Assembly (NCBI RefSeq): GCF_964204645.1
Contig: NW_027437434.1
Location: 117,001 to 181,000 of the forward strand
DNA from: Tubulanus polymorphus
Taxonomy: Eukaryota; Nemertea; Palaeonemertea; Tubulaniformes; Tubulanidae
Length of the DNA stretch: 64,000 nt
Direction of reading: 5' to 3'
Position numbers and translations under genes: made by a program. The notes below the pieces were generated by a model that saw only the letters and a program-made list of their open reading frames with translations, searched no databases and was not told the origin of the DNA. Below are positions 1 through 10,903 of the stretch, one piece after another; position 1 is the stretch's first letter; each line of letters starts with the position of its first letter.

Positions 1-180
1 TTTTGTCGCCCGCGACGATTCAATATTTTGTTTTTGTCGCCCGAGACGATTAATTAGTTTGGTTTTGTCGCCCGCGACAATTCAATATTTTGGTTTTATC
101 GCCCGCGACAATTCATTAGTTTGGTTTTGACGCCCGCGACAATTCAATATTTTGGTTTTGTCGCCCGCGACAATTATTTT
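1..180 (+). repeat. 31-bp minisatellite, block 1
   Basis: About six tandem copies of a 31-bp unit. The core is GTCGCCCGCGAC, whose GTCGC and GCGAC arms can pair, joined by an AT-rich linker (TTTTGG...AATTCAT). The same unit returns at 1430-1630 and 4270-4795. Open frames through it are repeat translations, not genes. Confidence 0.92.
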
Positions 181-1429
181 TCAGTCCACTTGGGACTTTA
201 GTCCCAGCGGGCTATTGCGTTCACTTTTCATCCGTCCGTCCGTCCATAGACGGAATCCAGTTATTTTGGGAAGTTTTGAAGACGCTTCAAGGTAATGTCT
301 TGATATTTGGTTTATACATGTATCTACCCTAGACACATCGTCAGCCCAAAAACTGGCCCAGTCAGATTCAAGATGGCAGCCATTGTTGTTTGCCAAAATC
401 AGCACTTTTTAAACATTTTCGAAGTTTTCGTGGGAAATTTTGAAGACGCTTTGATCAATTACCTTGATCTTTCGTTTATATTTGAATCTACCAAAGGCCC
501 ATCAGCATAAGAAAATTGGGTCGATCTGACTCAAGATGGCCGTCCTATGACCTTTTTAGTGCCCTAAAATGTCAATTTTGGCCAGAATTCTAGGTTACGT
601 AGCTTCCTACTGGTTTGCCATTTCTCATTGCAATTGCTGATGGGTATTCTTTAGAGAGGGATGTTTTATACCTGGGACAGGTATCTTTGATCAGCCAATT
701 ATTACGCAATTGGCGGCCATCTTGGTGTCATCAGTACTCATTCGTAGGTGGGAAAAAGTTTTTCCTCATTAAATTGATACCTAAGCATATTGTGTTACTA
801 TATTCGATTGGAAAGTTGTAGCCCATAACGTGTTCTATGATTTTGGTGAGTTTCAAGGTCATTGGTTTTTGTATGTGGCCATCAGGGGGCGTTGAATAAT
901 ACAATAACTTAGTATTGCTATATTTGTACCAAGGCATATTTTGTTACCATGATCAATTGCAAAGTTGTAGTTCATTACATCGTCTATGATTGTGGTGAGT
1001 TTTTAAGGACATTAGTTATTCCATATAGTCACCAGGGGGCGTTGAATAGTAGAATGGCTTAGCATTTCCTTATTAGATTGGTACCTAGGCATATTTTGTT
1101 ACTATGATCAATTGCAAAGTTGTATTTTATGACATGTACTACGATTGGGGTGAGTTTTAAGGTCATTGGGTTTTGCATATGGTCACCAGGGGGCGTTGAA
1201 TAGTAGAATAACTTAGTATTTCCATATTAAATTGGTAACGAGGCATATTTTGTTATCACCATCGATTACAAAATCATAGCTGCTCATATGTTCTATGATT
1301 GTGGTGGGTTTCAAGGTCATTGGTTTTTGTATATGGTCACTAGAGGGCGTTATGTATTGAAATTGTTAGATTGTTGAGCATTTGAAACCACTTCTTCAGT
1401 GAGCATGGTGTCCCTGGACCCCTAGTTTG
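181..1429. mobile_element. Interspersed repeat with diverged ~150-bp internal repeats, inserted in the minisatellite
   Basis: This block interrupts the 31-bp minisatellite, which resumes in the same orientation on the other side. It carries no credible ORF. Internally it has imperfect tandem units. The phrase GCATATT(G/T)TGTTA recurs at about 786, 935, 1090 and 1244 (spacing 149-155), and GAAGACGCTT recurs at about 285 and 440. Several units carry CAAGATGGC and CAGGGGGCGTTGAATA. The right end (about 1360-1425, GTTGAGCATTTGAAACC then CATGGTGTCCCT) is found again inverted at 44255-44330, so this is a dispersed family. Class unknown; no clear terminal repeats. Confidence 0.6.
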
Positions 1430-1630
1430 GTTTTGTCGCCCGCGAAAATTCATTATTTTGGTTTTGTCGCCCGCGACAATTCATTTTTTTGGTTTTGTCG
1501 CCCGCGACAATTCAATATTTTGGTTTTATCGCCAGCGACAATTGATTATTTTGGTTTTATCGCCCGCGACAATTGATTATTTTGGTTTTATCGCCCGCGA
1601 CAATTAATTTTTTTGGTTTTGTCGCCCACA
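1430..1630 (+). repeat. 31-bp minisatellite, block 2
   Basis: Roughly six further copies of the 31-bp GTCGCCCGCGAC unit, same orientation as block 1. Together with block 1 it shows that 181-1429 was inserted into a pre-existing array. Confidence 0.92.
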
Positions 1631-1717
1631 TTATTAGCTTTTGAATAATTAGGCCAATTAATAACGTAATAAAGAATCATGCTTTCGCCTATTTTGAAGT
1701 CGATTAATCTGATATAG

Positions 1718-2133
1718 TACGGAAGCGATAAAGGGCCTCGAGTTGTCGCGTTCAAACTCGACAAGTCGCCATATTTATGTCGATTTATCGCGATATATCG
1801 TGTCAAGTTCACATGAATATGTCTACATATCGTCACGTTTTCACGACAAATTTCGCTTATTTGCTCATTTTCCACGGGACAAGCCGTCATTTGAAGACAT
1901 GTCTAAATGTAAGATGAGGACGCCAGTAATATGACGACTGAGTTTCAAGTCGTCATGAATATGTCGACTTGTCTTGAGGAAAATGGTTGAGAAAACGAAA
2001 TATGTCGTCAAAACGTCACGATATATCGACATATTCATGTCGACTTGACGCGATATATCGCGGTATGTCGACAATAATATGGCGACTTGTCGAGTTGGAA
2101 CGCGTCATCTCGAGGCCCCTTATCGCTTCCGTA
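1718..2133. mobile_element. Palindromic MITE, copy 1 (416 bp)
   Basis: Starts TACGGAAGCGATAAAGGG and ends with the inverse ...CCTTATCGCTTCCGTA. Nearly the whole length is an imperfect inverted repeat rich in TCGACAT/ATATCGCG, so a single strand could fold into one long hairpin. The flanks carry a direct repeat GATATAG (1711-1717 and 2134-2140); one more T can be assigned to either side. A 7-8 bp target duplication fits hAT-, Merlin- or Mutator-type transposition. Non-autonomous; no ORF. Related copies at 2231 and 2924. Confidence 0.85.
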
Positions 2134-2230
2134 GATATAGTGTCGAATATTAAGGTCATTTTGGCAGATTCTTTTTTTTTTAAAGTGATATTAAAGCGAT
2201 CATTCAAGTGATCCTACTTAATGAAAGATC

Positions 2231-2393
2231 TACGGAAGCGATAAAGGGACTCGAGTTGTTGCGTTACAACTCGACAAATCGCCATATTTATGTCGATATA
2301 TCGCATCAATTCGACATGAATATGTCGACATATCGTGACGTTTTGACGACTTGAAACTCAGTCGTCATATCACTGGCGTCCTCATCTTTCAGC
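2231..2393 (+). mobile_element. Palindromic MITE, copy 2 (truncated)
   Basis: Begins with the same TACGGAAGCGATAAAGGG end as copies 1 and 3. It follows their left arm with an internal deletion and stops matching after CGTCCTCATCTTT. The right terminal repeat is missing, so this is a truncated relic. Confidence 0.75.
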
Positions 2394-2599
2394 AACGCCA
2401 GTCACATTGAGTCGTACGTGTTCTACTTTCTGCGACGCGACACGACTGTCACAACCAACCGACGCGCTCTTGCGACTGGCAGAAACTAGTCGCACACAAT
2501 CGTATTGCAAGCGACTTGCATCGAAACTTGCGATGCAACGCGAGGATCGCATCGTGTCACAAGAACAACCTACGTCTGGCTTTAAGTTACTGCGGAGCA

Positions 2600-3480
2600 C
2601 CAGAAATATCTTTTTTTTTTCGTTCAAAAGACCTTTCGTTTGAAAATTCTTTCGTCGGAACAAAATCTATTTCGTTCGAACCAATAATATTCTATACAAT
2701 TGAACCAATTTGAAAAAATCGTTAGAACAAAGTTGAACAAACTTTTTTTTTGTCCAAACGAAAGGTTTTTCATTCCAACAATCATTCAATTGAACAGAAT
2801 CGTTTTAATTTGAACAGAATTTTCTTGTCAGAACATTAAGTTTTTCGTTCGAACAAGTATATTGAAAAAAGTTTTTTCTCCGAACCGAAAGTATTAAGTA
2901 TTTCGTTCAATCGAACAGAATTGTACGGAAGCAATAAAGGACCTCGAGATGTCGCGTTCCAACTCGACAAGTCGCCATATTTATGTCGACATACCGCGAT
3001 ATATCGCGTCAAGTCGACATGAATATGTCGATATATCGTGACGTTTTGACGACATATTTCGTTCTCTCAACCACTTTCCTCGCGACAAGTCGACATATTC
3101 GTGACGACTTGAAACTCAGTCGTCATATTACTGGTGTCCTCATCTTACATTTAGACATGTCTTCAAATGACGGTTTGTCCCGTGGAAAATGGGCGAAAAA
3201 GCGAAATTTGTCGTGAAAACGTCACGATATGGCGATATATTCATGTCGACTTGACGCGATATATCGCGATATATCGCGGTATGTCGACATAAATATGACG
3301 ACTTGTCGAGTTGGAACGCGACATCTCGAGGCTCCTTATCGCTTCCGTAGAATTGTTTTCATTCAAACATTCGTTCGAAAAAAATTGTTTTCGCTCAACC
3401 AAATTTTTTTTCATTTCAACAATAACATAGCTTTTCATTCGAACACATTTTTTGTCAGAATGAAGAAGATTTTTGGTTCA
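2600..3480. repeat. Degenerate TTCGTTCGAAC-rich low-complexity array (split by MITE copy 3)
   Basis: About 2600-2917 and 3350-3480 are filled with variants of TTTCGTTCGAAC / GAACAGAATTGTTTT, a fuzzy tandem repeat. MITE copy 3 sits inside it. No coding potential seen. Confidence 0.6.
2924..3349. mobile_element. Palindromic MITE, copy 3 (426 bp)
   Basis: Complete copy of the family at 1718: TACGGAAGC at the left and GCTTCCGTA at the right, with near-complete self-complementarity. It is flanked by GAATTG (2918-2923 and 3350-3355; a following T may also belong). Its centre is reversed relative to copy 1, as expected for a near-symmetrical element inserted in the other direction. Confidence 0.85.
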
Positions 3481-4265
3481 AGCAAAATATTAACAAAATT
3501 AACAAATTTATTACCGAAAGATTGCACATTCTGTCGCGGTTTTTAAAAACTAATTCTAACAGTAACCCATTTTCCTCATCAAATTATATTACTGGTACAC
3601 AGGAAATTTACTACTTTAGATTTTAAAAGCACTGTCGAGCCGTAAACATCGACAAATTGACGTGTGTCACTACATCGTCGTTCCGGGAATCAGCCGCGAG
3701 TTTCTCCTCATTCTGAGAATCAAATCGAGTACAAATTAATTTATTACTACCAGTGATTTGGCTGCGGGCGTCAAGCAGTTAATTTAGCAATACCTATTTT
3801 TCTTTACCAAATTTACCGTGTTTTTACTAAGATAAATCATAAGTGTACCGGGGAGTCGTAGGCCTTAACTAAACACGCCGAAGAGATATAGCGGAGAAAA
3901 GCTGTTATGTCGACGAGGTATCAAAATAAAAGAATATATTACTTTATTCGGCCGCGGCCTTCTATATCAATACCATCAATACTCTATATTTCCTACAGTA
4001 CATACCGATCATTGTCAAATCCACAAGGTATTTACTGAATACAAGTATATACCACACTCCTATCCGTATGCTGGACTCACACTTGACATTCGGAGTAAGC
4101 GTTCGCAGTGGGGGAAAGGAGATCGTTCGCTGTGTCGCTTGAAGTGTTTATCGAGTTTTACGCGACCTTAAAGCTTTAGTATGGTGGCTGATAAGTTGAA
4201 AAAACACGAATATGCAAATAAGGGCGACATTACGACAAAACGACAAAACTAAAATAACGCGAGAA
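3481..4265. other. No gene seen
   Basis: AT-rich sequence with only short open frames and no recognised motif. It lies between the fuzzy array and the third minisatellite block. Confidence 0.5.
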
Positions 4266-4269
4266 AACA

Positions 4270-4969
<700 letters not shown>

Positions 4970-4993
4970 CCTGGTCTCATAATTCAATTTCAG

Positions 4994-6535
4994 CCGACTC
5001 CGTGAAGAAAAGACACAGTTTGGCCGAGCTATGAAAACCCCTGCATCTGGAAGTGGACGGAAAGCACCAACTCCAAGACTAGAGTGCATTGAAAAGCAAT
5101 TAACGTTCTTGTCTCCTCATATGAAGCATAGAGATACACAGTCAAATTTCGAGGTAAAAAATTTAAATGCCATTATTTTATTACAAATGATTTTCACACG
5201 ATATTATAAGTAAAAACGTTTCCATTACGTAAGTCATATGAAAAGTAAATAGAGTTCTACATGTATTTCTTAAACCATGCTATCTTGCCAACTCACAGAA
5301 CCTTCATTCATAAAATATTCAATTAAGGAAAGCCGTTTTTCTTTTGCTTGCACACTACTAAAGTTACTATGTGGTAAGCCAACTGATTGCAATATGTCAT
5401 CAGTTCTCCATTCGCCATCTGACCAGATACGACTTTCCGTGTCTTCGCTATCTATGAGTCCTTGGTGCGTGTAGACAGGGTCCCCAAGATTTCTCAAGAA
5501 ATTGTGGAGAACACATGCGGCGAGTACTATTGTCTCAACGCGGTCAGGTTGAAGGCACATTCTGCTCAAGAACACACGAAATTTCTGGCACAAGATCCCA
5601 AAGGCGTTTTCGACAACACGTCTTGCTCGTGACAGCCTGTAGTTATATATCCTTTGCTCTATAGTCATATTATGGAACGGATATGGTTTCATTATGTAGT
5701 CCTTTAAAGGAAAGGCATCATCAGCAAGTATATGATACGATAGCTCTTTCTCACTGTCTGGCAATTGAGATTTCTTTGGAATGTTGAGAAGTCTCTGTTC
5801 AAGTGCTTCAGCTAGTGAACATGTATTGAACACTCCGCCATCAGATATGCGACCGTTACAACCCACATCAACATAAACGAATTTATAGTCCGCATCGACT
5901 AGGGCCATCAATACAATGCTAAAAAACTTTTTATAGTTATAATACACCGATCCCGAGTTTTTAGGTGCATTAACAGCAATGTGCTTTCCATCAATTGCAC
6001 CAATGGTATTCGGAAAGTTCCACTTTTCATCGAACTTATCAGGAATTTTCTTCCATTCATCTTCTGTTTGTGGCATCTGCAATAAAAAATTTAATTGATA
6101 AATTACTTTATATTTCAGCTTGATGAACCTATATCTGACAATGAAATTGACATTGAAAACGACGACTCCAGTGAAAGATCTTTTAGTCGATGTAGTACAC
6201 CCGCTCCATGTACTAGTAATGCAGAGTCTAGTATACCGCGAGCATCAACGCCATCACAGGAAACTAAACGGAAAAATGCTGGACCAAATAAACGCAAATC
6301 ACAAACGGATACGAGGAGCAGTCAGGATGTTTTGGAATCTATTACACATTCATTAGCACGTCCAATTGAAGTGTCTACTCCAATTGTTCAGAAGTCGTCA
6401 GAAGACCAGGCACTAGGACATTTGTGGGAAATTGTAGAAACAATTGCGAAAATTAATCATGCTATCACGTCTGCTGTGTTTATGTTTATCGTTATGTTTA
6501 TCGTATTCTTGCTTTACGTCGTTCGGATAAAATAA
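4994..6535 (+). pseudogene. Harbinger-associated MADF/Myb-like DNA-binding protein, 5'-truncated, two exons
   Basis: Exon A (4994-5153) follows a TTTCAG acceptor. It reads [20 protein letters not shown], then a segment ending [18 protein letters not shown], and stops at a GAG|GTAAAA donor. This matches the C-terminal third of MADF/Myb-SANT domains of PIF/Harbinger accessory proteins: basic helix, SGSG, a FL-x-PH-like segment, R-x-T-x-SN. Exon B (6119-6535) follows TATTTCAG and continues in frame with an acidic stretch, a Ser/Pro/Lys-rich linker and a hydrophobic C-terminus. In this family the protein helps the transposase reach DNA and the nucleus. The MADF N-terminus is absent; minisatellite and TA repeat occupy that place. 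The 965-bp intron contains the transposase on the other strand. Confidence 0.7.
5270..6076 (-). CDS. PIF/Harbinger DDE transposase, C-terminal exon
   Basis: A 268-codon open exon preceded on the minus strand by a TTTTTATTGCAG acceptor. It carries the DDE_4 signature of Harbinger nucleases: GAIDGKHI (first Asp, about residue 29), ILADDAFPL (second acidic site, about 119-120) and VENAFGIL (Glu, about 156). The family motifs YNYKKFFSIVLMALVDADYK and FRVFLSRM are also present. The enzyme would cut and rejoin transposon ends, usually with 3-bp TTA/TAA target duplications. The usual N-terminal helix-turn-helix exon is not found upstream, so the gene is probably incomplete, but this exon has no frame break. 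It lies entirely inside the intron of the MADF gene on the opposite strand. Confidence 0.88.
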   Translation of the reverse strand: MPQTEDEWKKIPDKFDEKWNFPNTIGAIDGKHIAVNAPKNSGSVYYNYKKFFSIVLMALVDADYKFVYVDVGCNGRISDGGVFNTCSLAEALEQRLLNIPKKSQLPDSEKELSYHILADDAFPLKDYIMKPYPFHNMTIEQRIYNYRLSRARRVVENAFGILCQKFRVFLSRMCLQPDRVETIVLAACVLHNFLRNLGDPVYTHQGLIDSEDTESRIWSDGEWRTDDILQSVGLPHSNFSSVQAKEKRLSLIEYFMNEGSVSWQDSMV

Positions 6536-6561
6536 CCATAGCTCAAGGCCTTTCATATAAT

Positions 6562-8568
6562 ATGTTCAATTGCGGTAAAATATCATTTTTCAATAGATTT
6601 TTGAAAGGCCTCTATCGTATCAGTATCACACGCGGACAAAACGGGGGGCCGGGGAGGCCTGGAATGAAAGCCTACAGCCAGGCTTGTCCGTGCAAAGCGT
6701 GTCGCAATTTCTTCATCACACAGGTCAGACACATCATATTCATTTTATATTGTTGTAGGAATGAATCTAATATCCAAGTCGTTAACGGTGGAGAACTACG
6801 TTCTACAGATATATACGCGACGTATTCGGAGGGTTGCTTCAGTCGAAATGTTATTCCACGATCCAACGCCGAAATAGGAAAATTTATTAGATGTATATAT
6901 CCGTTTGTGGAACACAAGAAACTATACGTCGGAGGAAAAGTCTGCAACGGTTACCTGAATGTCTCTTGGCGACCGAAGATGTATGAAACTATATCGGATC
7001 TTAACGAATTGGGGACTTTGTTTCCAAACGCGATATTCTTGAAAACGTCTTTTACTTCAACTAAAGTAATTTTGCCGAGTGGAATGGCGGTAAATGATAT
7101 ACCCGTCAATCGAGAAATTGTGTTCGATTTTCATGAAATGGTCTATCGCGTATACGTCAGGACTCGTGAACTCGATCTAAAAAAATTGTACATGTCATCG
7201 AAATTCAAAATGGATAAATCTGTTTCAAATATCTTGAACCTATGTACGAAAATTAAATTGTGCATTGGAAAGGTAAAACCGAACCGTTCAATCGTAAGGA
7301 ATATGTATGTTGAAAATGTTATGTGCAATGGTCAGTCCGCAATCGTCTGCGTTCGATCGAAAAACTGTGCGAGGGCTGTACCTTTTAACAGCGGAAAACT
7401 GACCGTCTCGTGCAAACCATGCCGTGATATCGTTCTGTGTGAACCGTTTGAAAATGTTTGAAGACGCCTACGAGTGGGACCGTCGAAACGCCGTACAGGT
7501 CCATAGGCATCTGTCACGGGAACATATCTATCTAAACGGAGCCAGTAAAATGCGGAATCATCTTGCCGAACAAGTACTGGATGTAGATATGCTACAATTG
7601 TTCATGGAGTATCAGGTACGTGTACTTAAAGCTCTTTTTAGGGGTTTTAAAATGGAAGGTAACAGGAAAAAAATTAAAATATATTTTTTTTAATCATTTG
7701 AATATTTTCCACATAGAACTTCGGAATGAATCCTGGAAAAAATTTAAAAGGAGTAAAAATTGTGATGAACTTGATTCAAATGATGGGAGAAATGAAAAAA
7801 AAACTAACTTTTTTGCAAATCACGAGATTGAAAATTAAGAAGAGAAAATCAAGACGCACATAAAAAATTACTCTAAGTTATAAAAAACGGCCTTACTATT
7901 TGCTAAATATACGAATTTAATTGATATTTTATTGCCTTTCAAAATATTTTTTCAGGGAAGTCTCGGGGAAGAAGGCGGTAAGCTGAACGGGTGCATCGAG
8001 ATACTCCGACAGACATCGTTGCTGGTGAAAATATTCCGCGATTCCAGATGCATTAAAGACACCAACGACGAGAGATTAACGCAACTAGAAGGGGTTCACA
8101 ATTGGTTCCTTTCATGGGAAAAATCGGTGTTGGAGAGTGACATAAATGACGGAGAAAAAAAGAAGAAACACCTGTCTTACCAGTGCAGAGATGATCTGAA
8201 ATCAGCCATTTTGGGATTCATATCACTATGCAAGGACAGGTATAGGTTTAGCAATTTACGTAACTACATTTTTCTCATTAAATCAAACAATCATTACTTT
8301 TCCTTCACTTTTTAGATTACAATACAACCCCATAAATCCAGGACGACTTAACAGCGAGAGTATAGAGAATCATTTTTGCCAGCAACGGGGCTTCAATGGT
8401 AACAAGACTAACCCGACATATGCCGTTTACCAGAAATCAGAGAATACATTAATTCTGTGTCAACATACCATATCAAAAAAGGCAAATGCATCAAACGGAA
8501 AACGTCAAGCAGATCCATACATTTTCGATGGGAAGATACGAAAACCCAAATTACAATCCTGTGTTTAA
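6562..8568 (+). pseudogene. P-element/THAP9-like transposase C-terminal region, multi-exon
   Basis: Open sequence 6562-7461 is followed by exons ending in clean splice sites: to 7615 (ATCAG|GTACG), 7956-8239 (TTTTTTCAG| to |GTATAG) and 8316-8568 (TTTTTAG| to a TAA at 8566). The exons join in frame. The last one contains GRLNSESIENHF followed by GNKTNPTYAVY. This resembles the LN-x-DC-x-EN-x-F...G-x-NPTP motif near the C-terminus of P-element transposases. Earlier parts have a Cys pair (VSCKPCRDIVL) and helical segments (NHLAEQVLDVDMLQLFMEYQ). A frame break near 7455 separates the Cys-rich part from the helical part. The N-terminal THAP domain is not seen. The 3' end overlaps, antisense, the helicase gene. 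Superfamily is uncertain; another transposase family with a similar C-terminus is possible. Confidence 0.45.
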
Positions 8569-9260
8569 AGGTTAACTGCCAGGTTTTTGATGTAAATGCC
8601 ATGTTGCCTGGATCATCGTAAAGCATATTTATAACAGGCGGTAGTTGAAGGAAATCACCTACGTGGATGAAATAAATGCAAATGATATTATTCATGATTT
8701 CATGAGCCATTTCATTATGCTTTGTACCAAAAATTCATGTTAGTACCTGAAACAATAATCTGTATACCCCCAAACGGGCGTTTGTTTCCTCGGACTTGTC
8801 TTATTGTTTTCTCTAATAACGTAAATATTCGAGATGAGATCATTGATATTTCATCAATAAACAAGAGATCACAGGTGCATATAATTTCTTTCTTCTTTTT
8901 TTCCCATCCCCCGTCATCAGCTGTTGCGTTACTTCATCTGCACTGTATCTACCATCAAGGATAGCGGCCCAACTAAAAAAACATCCGAAACACCGTGAAT
9001 TACAAAAGATGCAAAAAATCACAGCATTGGGTTAACACAACAGTAGAACGCTTTAGAGGACGATCACAAACGAATGATTAGACTGATTTAGGACTGCAGT
9101 TAAGTGTCCCTAATGGTTATGTACCTAACCTTACCATAACACTATTCTTTAGTAACACTAGTGGCACCTCCCAGTGGAAAGATGACCCAAACTGCAGTTA
9201 GACCTATAGTTTTGTTTTTCTAATTGCTTGACCTTTGCTTACCTGTGGATAGTTTGGCTC
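8408..9260 (-). pseudogene. PIF1-like DNA helicase, downstream exons
   Basis: Exons on the minus strand are: 9260-9243 (ends CACAG|GTAAGC); 8972 to about 8914 (after TTTTTTAG; the joined reading gives HSWAAILDGRYSADEV, the PIF1 'HSWAG' motif); about 8873-8747 (CDLLFIDEISMIS, the Walker B DE-x-S box, then a GTACTA donor); 8658 to about 8408 (after CCACGTAG; GDFLQLPPV, motif III). This is superfamily-1B helicase order: ATP hydrolysis and 5'-3' unwinding. Frame is lost between the HSWAA and Walker B segments. The C-terminal helicase motifs are not seen; 8316-8568 on the other strand encodes the end of the P-like transposase. The 5' part of the gene is at 17151-17377, separated by the MULE insertion. 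Confidence 0.8.
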
Positions 9261-9347
9261 CTACTAAATACCGACTGGAGCCGACTGGAACCGACCGGAG
9301 CCGACTGAAAACCGACTGGAGCCGACTGGAAACCGACTGGAGCTCCA
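9261..9347 (+). repeat. MULE left terminal inverted repeat
   Basis: CTACTAAATA followed by five to six copies of a 10-20 bp subrepeat (CCGACTGGAG / CCGACTGGAAA), ending in GAGCTC. It mirrors 17078-17150. Subterminal tandem repeats of this kind are typical transposase-binding platforms; that role is inferred. Confidence 0.88.
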
Positions 9348-9591
9348 ATCGAAAATAAATGAAGACAATAATGTTCATCAATAACATAATCCTTTTATTA
9401 ATATTATTTCTATACATGACGATGAAACTTTTAATTTTTTTTCAAGTTCAAAATTATTTTCTTATCATAATAATATTATTCATATCATTATTAATATTAT
9501 TTCTATACATTCTCATCAATAACGAAAATTGTTTTCTTATCATTATAACATTCACATCATGATTATTTTTACATTTCTATCATATTCTATC

Positions 9592-10555
9592 CAGGGCTGC
9601 CAACCAGTACGATATCGTCGTATTTTCGTACGATTGGTGCGTTGAACGTACGACGATACGCTGAACAACAAATCAATACGACCGGGAGCTAGTAACTGTA
9701 CGATGATACGCTGTACGGCAAACTAATACGACCCGTTCGTTTAATGCATACGATAATACAATGAATTGTCTTTTAGTACGATAATATATCAAGATATGTT
9801 GTTAAAGTAAATAAATATTACGTATTTTCTATCGTTTCTTAGACTTTTGATTTCACGCCGCAGTATTGCGACGATTGTGTTCGCTACTTAGGACGTCTGT
9901 CGATTGACGGTATCAAAGATGGCGGCTTCCTGTTCGCGGCGTGTGCCGGCTCGTTCTTTGAAATTTTAACAATAAAAGTGAACAATATGTCCGATTCAAA
10001 TGACGGAGAGGAGCGTGCTGATCATGCGGCGGCAGCTGATGCTGGTAACGAAAGATCTTCGGCAAAAAAACGAAACGTAGTGGAACCGGACCGGAGATAC
10101 GTAAACAAACGTTCTTAAATGTCTAGACGTAGAAATTCCCTTGCATCACAAGGTCAAAATCGTCTCGGTATTTTGCTTATTGTAACATTTGCGGGATTGA
10201 TGTATCAGTATCCCATGGTGGGAGTAGTGACCTTGTAAAGCACTTTGGTACTACTGGCCACAAAGATAAAGCTAAGTTTAGGAAAATTTCCCACTTCTTG
10301 CGTCCTAGCCAGAAAGAAGATGATGATTTGTCAGTGATTCGTACAGAAGTATTGTTCACATACTTCTTAGTTGAACATAATTTTGCTCTCATGGCTAAAA
10401 TGTTGTCGTGAATTACAGAAATAAAGATTTCAATATTGATTTTCCGGTTTATGTTTTCTTGATTTTTGGAAACCAAAAATAGGATGTGATCTGAAAAAAT
10501 AGGATGAAACATGGATATGAGTAGGATGAGAGAAAACTATGAGTTGGCAGCTCTG
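9592..10555 (+). mobile_element. hAT-like element nested in the MULE (964 bp)
   Basis: Ends are CAGGGCTGCCAAC and GTTGGCAGCTCTG, the CAG...CTG form usual for hAT elements. The flanks share TCTATC (ATTCTATC on the left, TGTCTATC on the right), an imperfect 8-bp duplication. Inside, an ATG at 9988 opens a 40-codon acidic start (MSDSNDGEERADH...) and then a stop. Further on are BED-finger-like remnants (VSHGGSSDLVKHF...GHKDKAK) and a hAT-type segment (EVLFTYFLVEHN). Upstream of the ATG is AAGATGGCGGCTTCC, a YY1/ETS-like initiator context. It is an internally deleted, non-autonomous derivative of a BED-hAT transposon. Confidence 0.7.
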
Positions 10556-10903
10556 TCTATCATACTTAGAGGATATTTCATACATCGCTCATATTCTACC
10601 ATTATATATTTATTTTATTACTACATGTATTTCAAGGATATTTAATTTTATTACAATACATTCTCATCCATAACAATTATTTTCTTATCATCATAATATT
10701 CATATTATCATCTTTACATTTCTATCATATTCTATCATATTTATTTCATTACTATATATGTATCCAACGCTATAATAAAAAATGTTTTTGGTGCCTGATG
10801 AGACTGACCTTTAAAGCCTGCTTTCCACTGTTGCAGTGTACTTCAGGCACCAAACATAGTAGTTTTACTATACTAAATTGGTTTTAAATCATTGACAATC
10901 ATA
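10556..10903. other. MULE 3' flank, no gene
   Basis: AT-rich spacer with repeated CATTTCTATCATATTCTATCAT phrases similar to those left of the hAT insertion at 9570-9591. This is consistent with the hAT having landed in a small local repeat. Confidence 0.4.

Noticed and set aside
2407-2663. Overlapping 78-93-codon frames on both strands
   Set aside because: They lie in repeat-derived sequence with no conserved motif and no splice context.
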